Shown here one piece after another: positions 28,411 to 37,600 of a stretch of 64,000 bases of DNA. The notes beneath the pieces were generated by a model. The model searched no databases. It had not been told where the DNA came from and saw only the letters and a program-made list of their open reading frames with translations. Position numbers and translations under genes: made by a program. The stretch comes from an uncultured Bacteroides sp. (GTDB lineage Bacteria; Bacteroidota; Bacteroidia; Chitinophagales; Chitinophagaceae), in the NCBI GenBank assembly GCA_902168085.1, contig CABHOP010000049.1, positions 40,962 to 104,961 of the forward strand. Direction: 5' to 3'. The stretch's first letter is position 1. Every line of letters starts with the position of its first letter.

Positions 28411-29802
28411 ATGAGCTTCACTGAGAAGTTATATAATGTCTCGCCTGTGTTCCTGCAGAATGCTTTGGTAAGCATGTATGGCCGGCAATGGCATAAGCGT
28501 CGTTTTGGAGGTATATTTCAGGATGAACTAATAGGTTTCAGGGAGCGCGAAAGTTTTACTGGTGAGCAATGGAAATCGTATGTGGATGCAACCTTGAAAA
28601 AAATACTGCTGCACGCGTATGATACCATACCGTATTATCGTACAGTATGGGACACCGCAGGAATGACGAAAGCGCAGCTTAATAATATCACTACAGATAG
28701 TTTGTCAGCATTGCCTATGCTAGATAAAGAGGCACTGCGCAAGTATGGCACTACAGACCTGCTTTCTACCCAAAGAGAAAAAGGCGGTAGCTTCTTTTCT
28801 TCCAGCGGAAGTACGGGTACGCCTACCAGCATACTATTCTCTCATCCCATGCATCAAAGATGGAGTGCGGCATATGAAGCACGGGTAAGAAACTGGGCAG
28901 GTGTGGATAGGCACATGCGGCGTGGTATGATAGGTGGCAGAAAAGTGGTGTCAAATGCCAATGCCACACCGCCGTATTACAGGTACAATTCTGTAGAAAA
29001 GCAGGTGTACTTTTCTGCTTATCATATATCTGCTAAAAATGCGGCAAACTATGTAGCGGCCATGCATAAATATCAGCCCGAATACATGGTGGGTTATGCT
29101 ATGGCCAATTACCTGCTGGCCCGTTTTATAAAAGAAGAGAATCTTTCCGCACCAAGAATGAAGGCCGTGCTGACATCCAGCGAAAAGCTGACACAGGAAA
29201 TGCGCGATGTATTTCTTGAAGTATATGGATGTAAAACATACGATGCCTGGAGTGGTGTAGAAGCTTGCGGATTGGTAAGCGAATGTGAGCATGGAAGTTT
29301 GCATATAAGTCCCGATGTGGGAATCATAGAGCTTTTAGATAAAGACGGAAGACCTGTTAAGCCGGGAGAAATAGGAGAAGTAGTGTGTACTGGTTTACTT
29401 AATTACGATCAGCCACTGATACGTTACCGCATTGGCGACTACATGCGTCTGGCCGAAGGTATATGTGCCTGTGGCAGACACATGCCCGTAGTAGATGAAA
29501 TAATTGGTCGCCTTGAAGATGTGGTGGTAACAAAGGATGGACGCGAAATGGTACGCTTCCACAGCATATTTACCGGAATGCCTAACGTAATAAAAGGTCA
29601 GGTAGTGCAGGAAGCAATCGATGATATAGCACTTAACATAGTAGCTGTCAACCCTTTAACCGAAAGTGAAAAACAAATATTGAAAGAACGGTTATATAAC
29701 CAACTTGGTAATGTAAATGTGTATATTTCGGAACTGAAAGAGATACCGGTTGGTGCAAATGGCAAATTCAGGGCTGTAATATCCAAAATAAAAAAGTCGT
29801 AA
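28411..29802 (+). CDS. CapK / PaaK-like adenylate-forming enzyme
   Basis: 463 aa member of the phenylacetate-CoA ligase-like (CapK) branch of the ANL superfamily. The ATP-binding P-loop is SSSGSTGTPTSI near residue 130; YDAWSGVEACGLVSECEHG and the RYRIGDYM motif carry the adenylate-binding residues, and GRLEDVVV is the hinge. A C-terminal PVGANGKFRAVIS segment contains the catalytic-lysine region. The family adenylates carboxylic acids and may transfer them to CoA or another acceptor. CapK homologues are frequent in capsule loci with no settled substrate. The gene abuts a glycosyltransferase upstream and lies 8 nt before the WbpI gene, so a role in attaching or activating a substituent is inferred. 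Confidence 0.82.
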   Translation: MSFTEKLYNVSPVFLQNALVSMYGRQWHKRRFGGIFQDELIGFRERESFTGEQWKSYVDATLKKILLHAYDTIPYYRTVWDTAGMTKAQLNNITTDSLSALPMLDKEALRKYGTTDLLSTQREKGGSFFSSSGSTGTPTSILFSHPMHQRWSAAYEARVRNWAGVDRHMRRGMIGGRKVVSNANATPPYYRYNSVEKQVYFSAYHISAKNAANYVAAMHKYQPEYMVGYAMANYLLARFIKEENLSAPRMKAVLTSSEKLTQEMRDVFLEVYGCKTYDAWSGVEACGLVSECEHGSLHISPDVGIIELLDKDGRPVKPGEIGEVVCTGLLNYDQPLIRYRIGDYMRLAEGICACGRHMPVVDEIIGRLEDVVVTKDGREMVRFHSIFTGMPNVIKGQVVQEAIDDIALNIVAVNPLTESEKQILKERLYNQLGNVNVYISELKEIPVGANGKFRAVISKIKKS

Positions 29803-29810
29803 ACCTGTAA

Positions 29811-30893
29811 ATGACTAAAGTTTTGACGGTGATTGGTACGCGCCCGCAATTTATAAAAGCGGCCGCCGTATCAAGGGTTATAAAGGAGCAAACAAATATA
29901 AAAGAGGTGCTTATCCATACCGGGCAGCATTACGATGATGTAATGTCCGAGATATTTTTTCGCGAAATGGATATTCCTAAGCCCGACTATCACTTTAGTA
30001 TCAATACCAGTACGCATGCTACCATGACGGCTCAAATGCTGGAAGGTATAGAGCAGGCCGTTATCAAAGAAAAACCGGATATAGTACTGGTTTACGGCGA
30101 CACCAACTCCACATTGGCAGGCGCGCTGGCTGCATCAAAACTGCATGTGCCGGTAGCCCATATAGAGGCAGGCCTGCGTAGCTTTTACATGGATATGCCG
30201 GAAGAGGTGAACCGCATACTTACAGACAGGATCAGTAATAAACTATTTTGTCCTACCAGCGCTGCCATGCACAACCTGGAAGTAGAAGGGCTGAACACAC
30301 CCGACAGGGTTGTTGTTAATACCGGTGATGTAATGTATGATGCAGCACTGTATTATGCAAAACTGGCGGAAGAGCGCTCGCATATTCTGCACACTTTGAA
30401 TCTGAAGCCCGATAGTTATTTACTGGCTACCGTTCACCGCGCAGAAAATACCGACAATAAAGAAAGGCTGGCTTCCATAGTAGCTGCTATTAATACCTTA
30501 TCGAAGCAGCATAAGATTATATTGCCTTTGCATCCGCGTACTAAGAAAATGCTGGAGCAGTTTCATTTAGAGCTGGAATGTACCGTAATAGAGCCGGTAG
30601 GGTATTTTGATATGATATCGCTTATCAAAAACTGCCATATGGTGCTCACCGATAGTGGCGGGCTTCAAAAGGAATCTTATTTCTTTCATAAATACTGCAT
30701 CACCCTTCGCGACCAGACGGAATGGGTGGAGCTAACCCAAGCAGGCTGTAGCAAAATAGCCGGTGCTGAAAAGGAACATATCTTACAGGCAGTTTCTGAT
30801 TTCTATACAAAGCCGTTTCATAATGGCAGCGTATTCTATGGCGATGGAAATGCATCGCGCATCATTTGTCAATATTTGTCTTCGACCAGTTAG
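29811..30893 (+). CDS. wbpI: Non-hydrolysing UDP-sugar 2-epimerase (WbpI-like)
   Basis: 360 aa. The N-terminus VIGTRPQFIKAAAVSR is characteristic of the WbpI/FnlC side of the family; WecB proteins usually show GTRPEAIK. IHTGQHYDD, VYGDTNSTLAGAL, HIEAGLRSFYMDMPEE and the late TDSGGLQKES segment complete the active site. In P. aeruginosa WbpI epimerises C2 of UDP-2,3-diacetamido-glucuronate to the manno form, the fifth step of the pathway. With dehydrogenase, oxidoreductase, aminotransferase and acetyltransferase genes in the same operon this is the most economical assignment. The next gene starts within its stop codon. Confidence 0.88.
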   Translation: MTKVLTVIGTRPQFIKAAAVSRVIKEQTNIKEVLIHTGQHYDDVMSEIFFREMDIPKPDYHFSINTSTHATMTAQMLEGIEQAVIKEKPDIVLVYGDTNSTLAGALAASKLHVPVAHIEAGLRSFYMDMPEEVNRILTDRISNKLFCPTSAAMHNLEVEGLNTPDRVVVNTGDVMYDAALYYAKLAEERSHILHTLNLKPDSYLLATVHRAENTDNKERLASIVAAINTLSKQHKIILPLHPRTKKMLEQFHLELECTVIEPVGYFDMISLIKNCHMVLTDSGGLQKESYFFHKYCITLRDQTEWVELTQAGCSKIAGAEKEHILQAVSDFYTKPFHNGSVFYGDGNASRIICQYLSSTS

Positions 30894-32107
30894 TGCATAG
30901 CATTTTAATTCTTACTCAATACTATCCACCCGAAACGGGGGCACCACAAAACAGGCTTAGTAGCCTTGCCCGTCACTTAAAGGCATTGGGCATGGATGTA
31001 ACAGTGCTTACGGCAATGCCCAATTATCCGGCTATGCAGGTAATGGAAGGGTATAAAGGGAAATGGCATGTGAAAGAACAATTGGATGGCATCACCATTC
31101 ATCGCAGCTGGATATATGCGAAGAAGACAACGGGCGTTTTCCTTCGGTTGTTGAATTATTTTTCCTTTGTATTCAGTGCCATGATAGTTGGTCTGTTTAA
31201 TATCCGTAAGCATGATGTGATTATCTGCGAATCGCCACCATTGTTTTTAGGTATTGCGGCATTAACGATAAAACTGTTTAAGAGATCTAAGCTGGTATTT
31301 AATGTATCAGACCTATGGCCCGAAAGCGCCGAAAAGTTGGGTATTGTTACCAATAAGTTTTTCCTGAAGCTAGCCTATTTTCTGGAGGCATGGTTATACA
31401 AACGTGCTGCATTAGTAACGGGGCAAACTCAGGGTATTGTGCACAGTATATCAACGCGGTTCCCCCGCACTAAAACATTCTGGTTGCCCAATGGCATTGA
31501 TATTAAACAACAGCAGGTAGATACGAATTGGCGCCAACTGAATGGATTGAGTGATACGGATTTCATAGTATTATATGCAGGCATCCTTGGCCATGCGCAG
31601 GCGCTTGAGGTAATATTGAAAGCTGCTGCATTGGTAAAAGAAGATGCCAGCATAAAATTTGTATTGGTTGGTGATGGCCCGCAGAAAGATGCGCTGCATG
31701 CCTTGAAAGAGGAACTGCAACTATTTAATGTACATTTCTTTCCCAATACCCCTGCATCAAAGATGCCACCCATTATCCATGCCAGCAATGCAGCAGTAGT
31801 GCCACTTAAAAACATACCGCTGTTTAAAGGTGCTATACCCTCTAAAATATTTGAGAACCTGGCCGCTTCAAAACCTGTTTTGCTGGGCGTAGATGGTGAG
31901 GCTAAAGAACTATTTATAGATAAAGGTAACTGCGGCATTTTCTTCACCCCCGAAGATGAAACCGAACTGGCCGCCGCTGTGCAGCAACTTAAAAATAATC
32001 CGTCCCTTTGTAGGCAGCTTGGTGCGAATGGTGCGCAATATGTGCGAACGTATTTCGACCGGAAAAAAATCGCTGCTGATTTTTATAGCCAGTTGCAGCA
32101 ATTATAA
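30893..32107 (+). CDS. WbuB-like GT4 glycosyltransferase
   Basis: 404 aa from the GTG at 30893, whose G is the last base of the previous TAG, a coupling pattern also seen at 21035. An in-frame upstream start at 30866 would lie inside wbpI. The N-terminus ILTQYYPPETGAPQNRLSSL is the WbuB/WcaI-type loop, followed by TAMPNYPAMQVMEGYKGK and LVFNVSDLWPESAEKLG. The donor domain has YAGILGHAQALEVIL and PSKIFENLAASKPVLLG. In E. coli O26 WbuB adds an N-acetylfucosamine; here the donor is unproven. Confidence 0.87.
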   Translation: MHSILILTQYYPPETGAPQNRLSSLARHLKALGMDVTVLTAMPNYPAMQVMEGYKGKWHVKEQLDGITIHRSWIYAKKTTGVFLRLLNYFSFVFSAMIVGLFNIRKHDVIICESPPLFLGIAALTIKLFKRSKLVFNVSDLWPESAEKLGIVTNKFFLKLAYFLEAWLYKRAALVTGQTQGIVHSISTRFPRTKTFWLPNGIDIKQQQVDTNWRQLNGLSDTDFIVLYAGILGHAQALEVILKAAALVKEDASIKFVLVGDGPQKDALHALKEELQLFNVHFFPNTPASKMPPIIHASNAAVVPLKNIPLFKGAIPSKIFENLAASKPVLLGVDGEAKELFIDKGNCGIFFTPEDETELAAAVQQLKNNPSLCRQLGANGAQYVRTYFDRKKIAADFYSQLQQL

Positions 32108-32112
32108 CCGTC

Positions 32113-32811
32113 TTGAATTACAACCTGAAGCAGGATATCATTGAATGGGATGTACCCAACTGGGCTGAAGCCTTAGCATTTTGGCAGCCTGTGATAGATA
32201 AACTGCCCAAAGATAGTAAGATACTGGCAATTGGTGAGCGTGGCGGAGGTCTTAGCCTGTGGCTGGCACTGCAGGGTTTCCATGTAGTATGTAGCGATCG
32301 CAAGCTACCTCTGCCACAAGCAATGACGTTGCACCAAAAGTACAAGGTGTCTGATAAAATAACCTATCGCGAACTGGATATATTTCATATTGAGGAAGCA
32401 GAAACATACGACTTGGTACTGATGAAATCGGTAATAGGCGGCTTGAAATTACAGTATCGCGATGCTGCTTCCCGCAATGCAGCTGCACAGCAGCAAGCCA
32501 TCCAAAACATGCACGCATTGCTGAAACCCGGCGGTTACCTGCTTACGGCCGATAATCTGGAGGGCGCGTTCCTCATGCGCTACCTACGCGCTCGGCTGCA
32601 TAAAAATAAAGGCTGGCATTATTTCACCTCTGCACAGCTACAATCGCTTTTTACGTCCTTCCAGGAAGTGTCTACCCGCTACTTCGGTGTTTTTCCCACC
32701 AAATTCGCTCTTACGGCATTCAATTACCTCTCTTTTTTCTTCAATAAATACCTTTTGAACCGTTTACCTGCATCATCAAAATATATTGCTTTTACCATAG
32801 CCCGCAAGTAA
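32113..32811 (+). CDS. Class I SAM-dependent methyltransferase
   Basis: 232 aa, TTG start at 32113 with no in-frame ATG near the N-terminus. Motif I is LAIGERGGGLSLWLALQG near residue 37, followed by the acidic end of strand 2 (VVCSD) and motif-like LLKPGGYLLTADN. The C-terminus has a hydrophobic LSFFFNKYLL region. The start NYNLKQDIIEWDVPNWAEAL is a recurrent N-terminus in Bacteroidota polysaccharide loci. The enzyme may O- or N-methylate a sugar or the terminal residue of a chain. It is 5 nt after a glycosyltransferase gene. Confidence 0.75.
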   Translation: MNYNLKQDIIEWDVPNWAEALAFWQPVIDKLPKDSKILAIGERGGGLSLWLALQGFHVVCSDRKLPLPQAMTLHQKYKVSDKITYRELDIFHIEEAETYDLVLMKSVIGGLKLQYRDAASRNAAAQQQAIQNMHALLKPGGYLLTADNLEGAFLMRYLRARLHKNKGWHYFTSAQLQSLFTSFQEVSTRYFGVFPTKFALTAFNYLSFFFNKYLLNRLPASSKYIAFTIARK

Positions 32812-32850
32812 TGGGATAAGTGGATTTTTTTCCTGATATTGGTCTTTTGG

Positions 32851-33867
32851 ATGAGTATGCAGAAAATCAGGTTCGCGGTTATTGGTTATGGACATATTGG
32901 GAAGCGTCATGCGGCTATGATACAGCAAAATGACGAATGTGAACTGGTTGCCGTAGCAGATACAAATGAAGCTTTGGCAAAGAATATTCAGGGTTCAGGT
33001 ATTTCTTTTTTCTCTTCGCTCGAAAGTTTTCTGGATTCAGGTATCAAGGCCGATGTGGTAACAATAGCAACACCTAATGGCCTGCATGCTACACAGGCGA
33101 TGAAGGCTATTGGTGCAGGGCATCATGTAGTGGTTGAAAAACCAATGGGCCTGCATCGTAAAGAATGCGAAGAGGTGATACATACAGCGCTCTCCCGCTC
33201 GCGTCATTTGTTTTGCGTAATGCAGAACCGCTATTCGCCACCATCTGAATGGCTGAAACAAATTGTGACCAATGGCGTATTGGGTAAGGTATACATGGTG
33301 CAGGTAAATTGTTATTGGAACCGCGATGGGCGCTACTATAAAGCCGGCTCTTGGCACGGCACGAAGCAGCTGGATGGGGGTACACTCTTCACCCAGTTCA
33401 GTCACTTTATAGATTTGTTGTATTGGGTATTTGGCGATGTAGAAGATATCAAAAGCTGTTTTTCAAGTTTCAACCACGATAAGCTTACGGAGTTTGAAGA
33501 TTCCGGCGTAGTGCATTTTCGTTTTTCAAAAGGTGGTATGGGTAGCATTAATTTCTCTACCTCTGTATGGGATAAAAACCTGGAGAGCAGCATGACAGTG
33601 ATAGGTGAGCATGGCAGCCTGAAGGTAGGTGGCCAATATATGGATAAGGTGGAGTACTGCCATATAAAAGACTATACAATGCCGGAGTTGCGGCCTACGA
33701 ATCCTGCAAACGACTACGGGCCATATAAAGGCAGTGCCGCTAATCACCAATATGTGATACAAAATGTAGTAGATGTATTAAAAGGACGTGCTTCCATAAC
33801 CACCAATGCTTTGGAAGGATTGAAGGTGGTAGATATTATTGAACGTATATACGCTTGTAAAAATTAG
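32851..33867 (+). CDS. Gfo/Idh/MocA oxidoreductase (WbpB/WlbA-like nucleotide-sugar 3-dehydrogenase)
   Basis: 338 aa from the ATG at 32851 (a second in-frame ATG is at 32857; the TTG at 32839 is less likely). NAD-binding motif FAVIGYGHIGKRHAAMI, then IATPNGLHATQAM and the conserved VVEKPMGLHRKEC with the catalytic Lys. LDGGTLFTQFSHFIDLLYW carries the His of the second active-site motif. WbpB/WlbA enzymes oxidise C3 of UDP-GlcNAcA to a 3-keto sugar for the aminotransferase, which follows 4 nt downstream. The match to that step rests on context and general family likeness. Confidence 0.85.
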   Translation: MSMQKIRFAVIGYGHIGKRHAAMIQQNDECELVAVADTNEALAKNIQGSGISFFSSLESFLDSGIKADVVTIATPNGLHATQAMKAIGAGHHVVVEKPMGLHRKECEEVIHTALSRSRHLFCVMQNRYSPPSEWLKQIVTNGVLGKVYMVQVNCYWNRDGRYYKAGSWHGTKQLDGGTLFTQFSHFIDLLYWVFGDVEDIKSCFSSFNHDKLTEFEDSGVVHFRFSKGGMGSINFSTSVWDKNLESSMTVIGEHGSLKVGGQYMDKVEYCHIKDYTMPELRPTNPANDYGPYKGSAANHQYVIQNVVDVLKGRASITTNALEGLKVVDIIERIYACKN

Positions 33868-33871
33868 TGCT

Positions 33872-35086
33872 GTGAAGATCCCTTTTTCCCCTCCGTATAT
33901 AGACCAGGATGTGATTAATGAAGTTGTAGACACGCTGCAGTCGGGCTGGATAACCACAGGGCCTAAAGTGCGCGCCCTGGAAACACTGGTTGCCGATATA
34001 ACCGGTGTGGAGAAAGCACTCTGTGTCAATTCATGGACATCGGGTGCACTGCTTGTATTGAAATGGCTGGGTGTAGGCCCCGGCGACGAAGTAATTGTGC
34101 CTGCATATACATATTCGGCTACGGCACTGGCCGTATTGCATATGGGTGCCAAACCTGTGATGGTAGATGTGAAAGATGATTTCACTATCGACCCTGAGAA
34201 GGTAAGGCTATCTATGACAGCTGCTACAAAGGCCATACTCGCCGTAGATATAGGCGGCTGGCCATGCGATTATAACAGCCTGAATGAAATAGTAAAAAGC
34301 GATGCAGTAGCTGCACAGTTTACACCCGCCAACGAGATACAGGCAAAGATTGGCCGGCCATTATTGTTCTCTGATGCAGCTCATTCTTTAGGTGCCATAT
34401 ACAATAATAAGCAGGCGGCACTTGCTGCCGATATTACCATATTCTCGCTCCATGCGGTTAAAAATATCACTACAGCAGAAGGGGGTGTAATATGCCTGAA
34501 CCTGCCTGCCCCTTTTGATAATACAGAGGTGTATAGCTGGATGCGTTTAAATACATTGAACGGGCAAACGACAGATGCCCTTACTAAATCTCAGAAGGGC
34601 AACTGGAGGTACGATATTGTAAGCCAGGGACTGAAAATAAACCTGACAGATGTATGCGCAGCCATCGGCCTGGCCCAATTACGAAAATATGATAGCGAGT
34701 TGCTGCCGCGCAGGGAAGCAATATTCAACCTGTATACCAGCTACTTTTCAACCAAAGATTGGGCTGTCATACCACCATCGGTTGCAGAAGGGGTTAAGTC
34801 GTCTTATCACCTGTACCTGCTACGCATAAAAGACATTACCGAACAGCAGCGCGATGCCATTATACAGTTAATGGCCGATGCCGGTGTAGCTACTAATGTA
34901 CATTTTATACCCATGCCGATGCTCACACTGTTCAAAGGGTTGGGTTATAACATCGACGATTATCCCGTAGCATATGATAATTATGCACACGAAATTTCTT
35001 TGCCTATATACTCCCAGCTAACCGATGAAGAATGTACATTTATAGCCGAACAAATTGAAAAGGCTTACCTGGCAGTAGTAAAATGA
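33872..35086 (+). CDS. DegT/DnrJ/EryC1/StrS sugar aminotransferase (WbpE-like step)
   Basis: 404 aa from the GTG at 33872, 4 nt after the oxidoreductase gene. An in-frame TTG at 33839 lies inside that gene. Motifs: GWITTGPKVRALE, NSWTSGALLVLK, PAYTYSATALAV, FSDAAHSLGA (cofactor Asp) and SLHAVKNITTAEGG (PLP Lys). About 20 extra residues near EIVKSDAVAAQFTPANE make it longer than P. aeruginosa WbpE. Its position between the 3-dehydrogenase and the initiating transferase suggests it aminates C3 of the 3-keto uronate. The other aminotransferase at 3064 is of a different subfamily. It overlaps the next gene by 4 nt. Confidence 0.85.
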   Translation: MKIPFSPPYIDQDVINEVVDTLQSGWITTGPKVRALETLVADITGVEKALCVNSWTSGALLVLKWLGVGPGDEVIVPAYTYSATALAVLHMGAKPVMVDVKDDFTIDPEKVRLSMTAATKAILAVDIGGWPCDYNSLNEIVKSDAVAAQFTPANEIQAKIGRPLLFSDAAHSLGAIYNNKQAALAADITIFSLHAVKNITTAEGGVICLNLPAPFDNTEVYSWMRLNTLNGQTTDALTKSQKGNWRYDIVSQGLKINLTDVCAAIGLAQLRKYDSELLPRREAIFNLYTSYFSTKDWAVIPPSVAEGVKSSYHLYLLRIKDITEQQRDAIIQLMADAGVATNVHFIPMPMLTLFKGLGYNIDDYPVAYDNYAHEISLPIYSQLTDEECTFIAEQIEKAYLAVVK

Positions 35087-35670
35087 CCCGCTTTTTAGAT
35101 GTAGTTTTTTCCCTTATCGGCATCGTATTACTGAGCCCGGTCTTTCTGCTGGTAGCTATCTGGATACGGCTGGATAGCAAAGGACCGGTCTTTTACAGGC
35201 AACAGCGTATTGGCCGTTACGGAGCAGCGTTTTCACTGTATAAATTTCGCTCCATGCGTCTCGATGCCGATAAAGGCAGCCTGCTCACTTTCAGCGATAC
35301 GGATGCACGCATTACGAAACCCGGCCGTTTTATCCGTAAATATAAAATTGATGAACTGCCACAGTTGCTGAATGTATTGGCAGGTGAAATGAGTATTGTA
35401 GGCCCGCGCCCGGAGGTAAAAAAATATGTAGACCTGTATACCGAAGAGCAGCGAAATGTATTAAAGGTGCGACCCGGCATTACAGATATAGCGTCTATAA
35501 CCTATTACAACGAGAATAAAATGCTGGAATCCCAAAACGATCCGGAGCAGTATTATATTCATCACATAATGCCCGATAAGATAAGGCTGAACAAACTGTA
35601 TATCGACAATCCTTCAACTGCTAACTATTTCCGCATCATTTTTTTGACCATAAAAAAAGCGCTCTGTTAA
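35083..35670 (+). CDS. Small PglC-type phosphoglycosyltransferase (initiating sugar transferase)
   Basis: 195 aa, the minimal form without the N-terminal membrane bundle of WbaP. A re-entrant hydrophobic helix (FLDVVFSLIGIVLLSPVFLL) is followed by GPVFYRQQRIGRYG, KFRSMR, then the Asp-Glu catalytic pair in IDELPQLLNVL and GEMSIVGPRPEV. It should transfer a sugar-1-phosphate from a UDP-sugar to undecaprenyl phosphate and start repeat-unit assembly. It is the last gene of the operon. The sugar is probably the product of the WbpM-like dehydratase branch, which is inference. Confidence 0.9.
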   Translation: MTRFLDVVFSLIGIVLLSPVFLLVAIWIRLDSKGPVFYRQQRIGRYGAAFSLYKFRSMRLDADKGSLLTFSDTDARITKPGRFIRKYKIDELPQLLNVLAGEMSIVGPRPEVKKYVDLYTEEQRNVLKVRPGITDIASITYYNENKMLESQNDPEQYYIHHIMPDKIRLNKLYIDNPSTANYFRIIFLTIKKALC

Positions 35671-35685
35671 CAGAGCGCTTTTTTT
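35652..35685. terminator. Perfect bidirectional terminator at the end of the polysaccharide operon
   Basis: A 34-bp perfect palindrome: seven A, AGCGCTCTGTT-type arm, its exact complement, then seven T. It follows the stop of the initiating transferase at once and overlaps the last codon of the convergent dehydratase gene, so it serves both strands. Confidence 0.88.
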
Positions 35686-37600
35686 ATCCTTTTACTTTGA
35701 TGGATTGGTAGGCTACATTGTTACTTACAAACTCCGGTACCAGTTCTTTCATCAGCCCCACTGTTTCCAGGGTATAGTGTCTTTGGGCACTGGCTATCAG
35801 GCGGTCTACTTTATCTTTCACTGCCTCGTAGTCATATTCAGGCACCTTAGCTATCATTATTTTGTCGTGGTAGGTAGGCACTACGTTCTCACTGTTGTTC
35901 AGCAGTTCTTCGTAAAGCTTTTCTCCCGGACGTAGTCCTGTGTACACTATTTTAATATCCAGCTCCGGTTCTTTGCCTGCCAGTTTTATGATCTTCTTCG
36001 CCAGGTCAGATATCTTCACCGGCTCACCCATATCAAACACAAATATTTCGCTGCCCTGCCCCATCACACCGGCTTCAATTACCAGTTGGCAGGCTTCAGG
36101 TATGGTCATGAAGTAGCGGGTTATTTCAGGGTGTGTTACTGTTATCGGGCCGCCTTTTTCCAGTTGCGATTTGAATATTGGGATTACAGAGCCATTAGAC
36201 CCCAGTACATTACCAAAGCGTGTAGTTACAAATTTAGTAATACTGCTTTCCTTAATGTTGCCCTCGCTTGTCAATAGGTGCTTGTAGTAGCTCTGTGTCA
36301 GTATTTCTGCTATGCGTTTCGATGCACCCATAATGTTTGTTGGGTTCACCGCTTTGTCTGTCGATACCATTACAAACTTCTCCACTCCATATTGTACAGA
36401 TAGCTCGGCCAGCACGCGCGTACCATATACATTATTCAGTATAGCAACAGAAGGGTTGTCTTCCATCAGCGGAACATGCTTGTAAGCTGCCGCATGAAAT
36501 ACTACATCAGGATTGTAAATCTCGAAAAGATGCTCCATGCGCACGCGGTCGCATATATCACCTATATAGGCTTTTACGTTGTTTTGTTGCTGTTTTTCGC
36601 GCAGTTCCAGCACCAGGTTGTGCATAGGCGTTTCAGCCTTATCGCACATGATGATGAGCGATGGCTTGTATTTCAGCAGTTGTCGCACCATCTCGCTACC
36701 TATAGAGCCTGCCGCACCGGTTACCAGTATTTTCTTCCCTTTCAGCTCAAAATGTATCCTGTCATTATCTATACGTATCACCTCGCGCTCCAGCAGGTCT
36801 TCAATATTGATGTCTTTCAGTGTGTCGGTATCCAGCTTGCCATCCAGCCATTGCTGTACGGGTGGCACCTGTTGCACTTTTATACCATACTTTAAAGAGA
36901 TATCTACCAGGTAGTTAAGCTTATCTTTACTGATAGTGCGGTTGGCAATGATCAGCAGTTCCACATTTTCCTGCTTCAGCTTGGCAAAGCTCTGTTCATC
37001 ACTGCTGAATATGGGGACCCCCTCCATCAGCTTGCCGCCTTTGCTCAGCATATCGTCAATAAAAGCTACCACGTGCAAATTACTGCTGGGAAAATCGTTG
37101 ATAACCTTTTTGGTTTGCAGGCCATTCTCCCCCGTGTCATATACCACAGCTTTTATTTTCTCCCTCTCCAATTGGTGCTGCTGATAGTATTTGAATATAT
37201 AGCGTACTAATAGCCTGTAGGTTATCAGCACAAAGTTGGTGATGAAGAAGTTGATAACTACCACCGATATGGGGAACAGTAGTATACTGCTCGATGATTG
37301 GTTAACAATAAAATTGATAGAGAAATAGAATACTGCAGCTATTGAATTGACGATCAACAGGCGAAAGGTGTCTTCAATATTTGTATATCGTATGATACCC
37401 GCATAGCTTTTCAGCAGGTAGAACAGCATGCCGTTTACTGCAAGCGAAACACCGAGAATAACCGACATTTCATAATGAGCAACATCCTGCAGGTTAAAAT
37501 TGAACCTTAATACGAAGGACAGGAATAAGCATAGCTGTACGCAGAAAAGATCAAGTAAAAAAATAAGCCAACGGGGTAAAATACGTATTCTATAGTACAT
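35684..37600 (-). CDS. WbpM/CapD-like membrane UDP-GlcNAc 4,6-dehydratase
   Basis: 638 aa from the ATG at 37600 (an upstream in-frame TTG at 37630 is less likely). Four hydrophobic helices fill residues 8-140, followed by a Rossmann-like domain (VVYDTGENGLQTKKVI) and a C-terminal SDR domain: VTGAAGSIGSEMVRQLL, FHAAAYKHVPLMEDNP, and VSTDKAVNPTNIMGASK. The Ser-Met-Lys triad in place of the usual Tyr is typical of WbpM and FlaA1-type dehydratases. The product, UDP-2-acetamido-2,6-dideoxy-4-keto-hexose, is the precursor of FucNAc, QuiNAc or bacillosamine, and would suit the LegC-like aminotransferase at 3064. It is convergent with the operon but functionally belongs to it. Confidence 0.9.
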   Translation of the reverse strand: MYYRIRILPRWLIFLLDLFCVQLCLFLSFVLRFNFNLQDVAHYEMSVILGVSLAVNGMLFYLLKSYAGIIRYTNIEDTFRLLIVNSIAAVFYFSINFIVNQSSSSILLFPISVVVINFFITNFVLITYRLLVRYIFKYYQQHQLEREKIKAVVYDTGENGLQTKKVINDFPSSNLHVVAFIDDMLSKGGKLMEGVPIFSSDEQSFAKLKQENVELLIIANRTISKDKLNYLVDISLKYGIKVQQVPPVQQWLDGKLDTDTLKDINIEDLLEREVIRIDNDRIHFELKGKKILVTGAAGSIGSEMVRQLLKYKPSLIIMCDKAETPMHNLVLELREKQQQNNVKAYIGDICDRVRMEHLFEIYNPDVVFHAAAYKHVPLMEDNPSVAILNNVYGTRVLAELSVQYGVEKFVMVSTDKAVNPTNIMGASKRIAEILTQSYYKHLLTSEGNIKESSITKFVTTRFGNVLGSNGSVIPIFKSQLEKGGPITVTHPEITRYFMTIPEACQLVIEAGVMGQGSEIFVFDMGEPVKISDLAKKIIKLAGKEPELDIKIVYTGLRPGEKLYEELLNNSENVVPTYHDKIMIAKVPEYDYEAVKDKVDRLIASAQRHYTLETVGLMKELVPEFVSNNVAYQSIKVKG

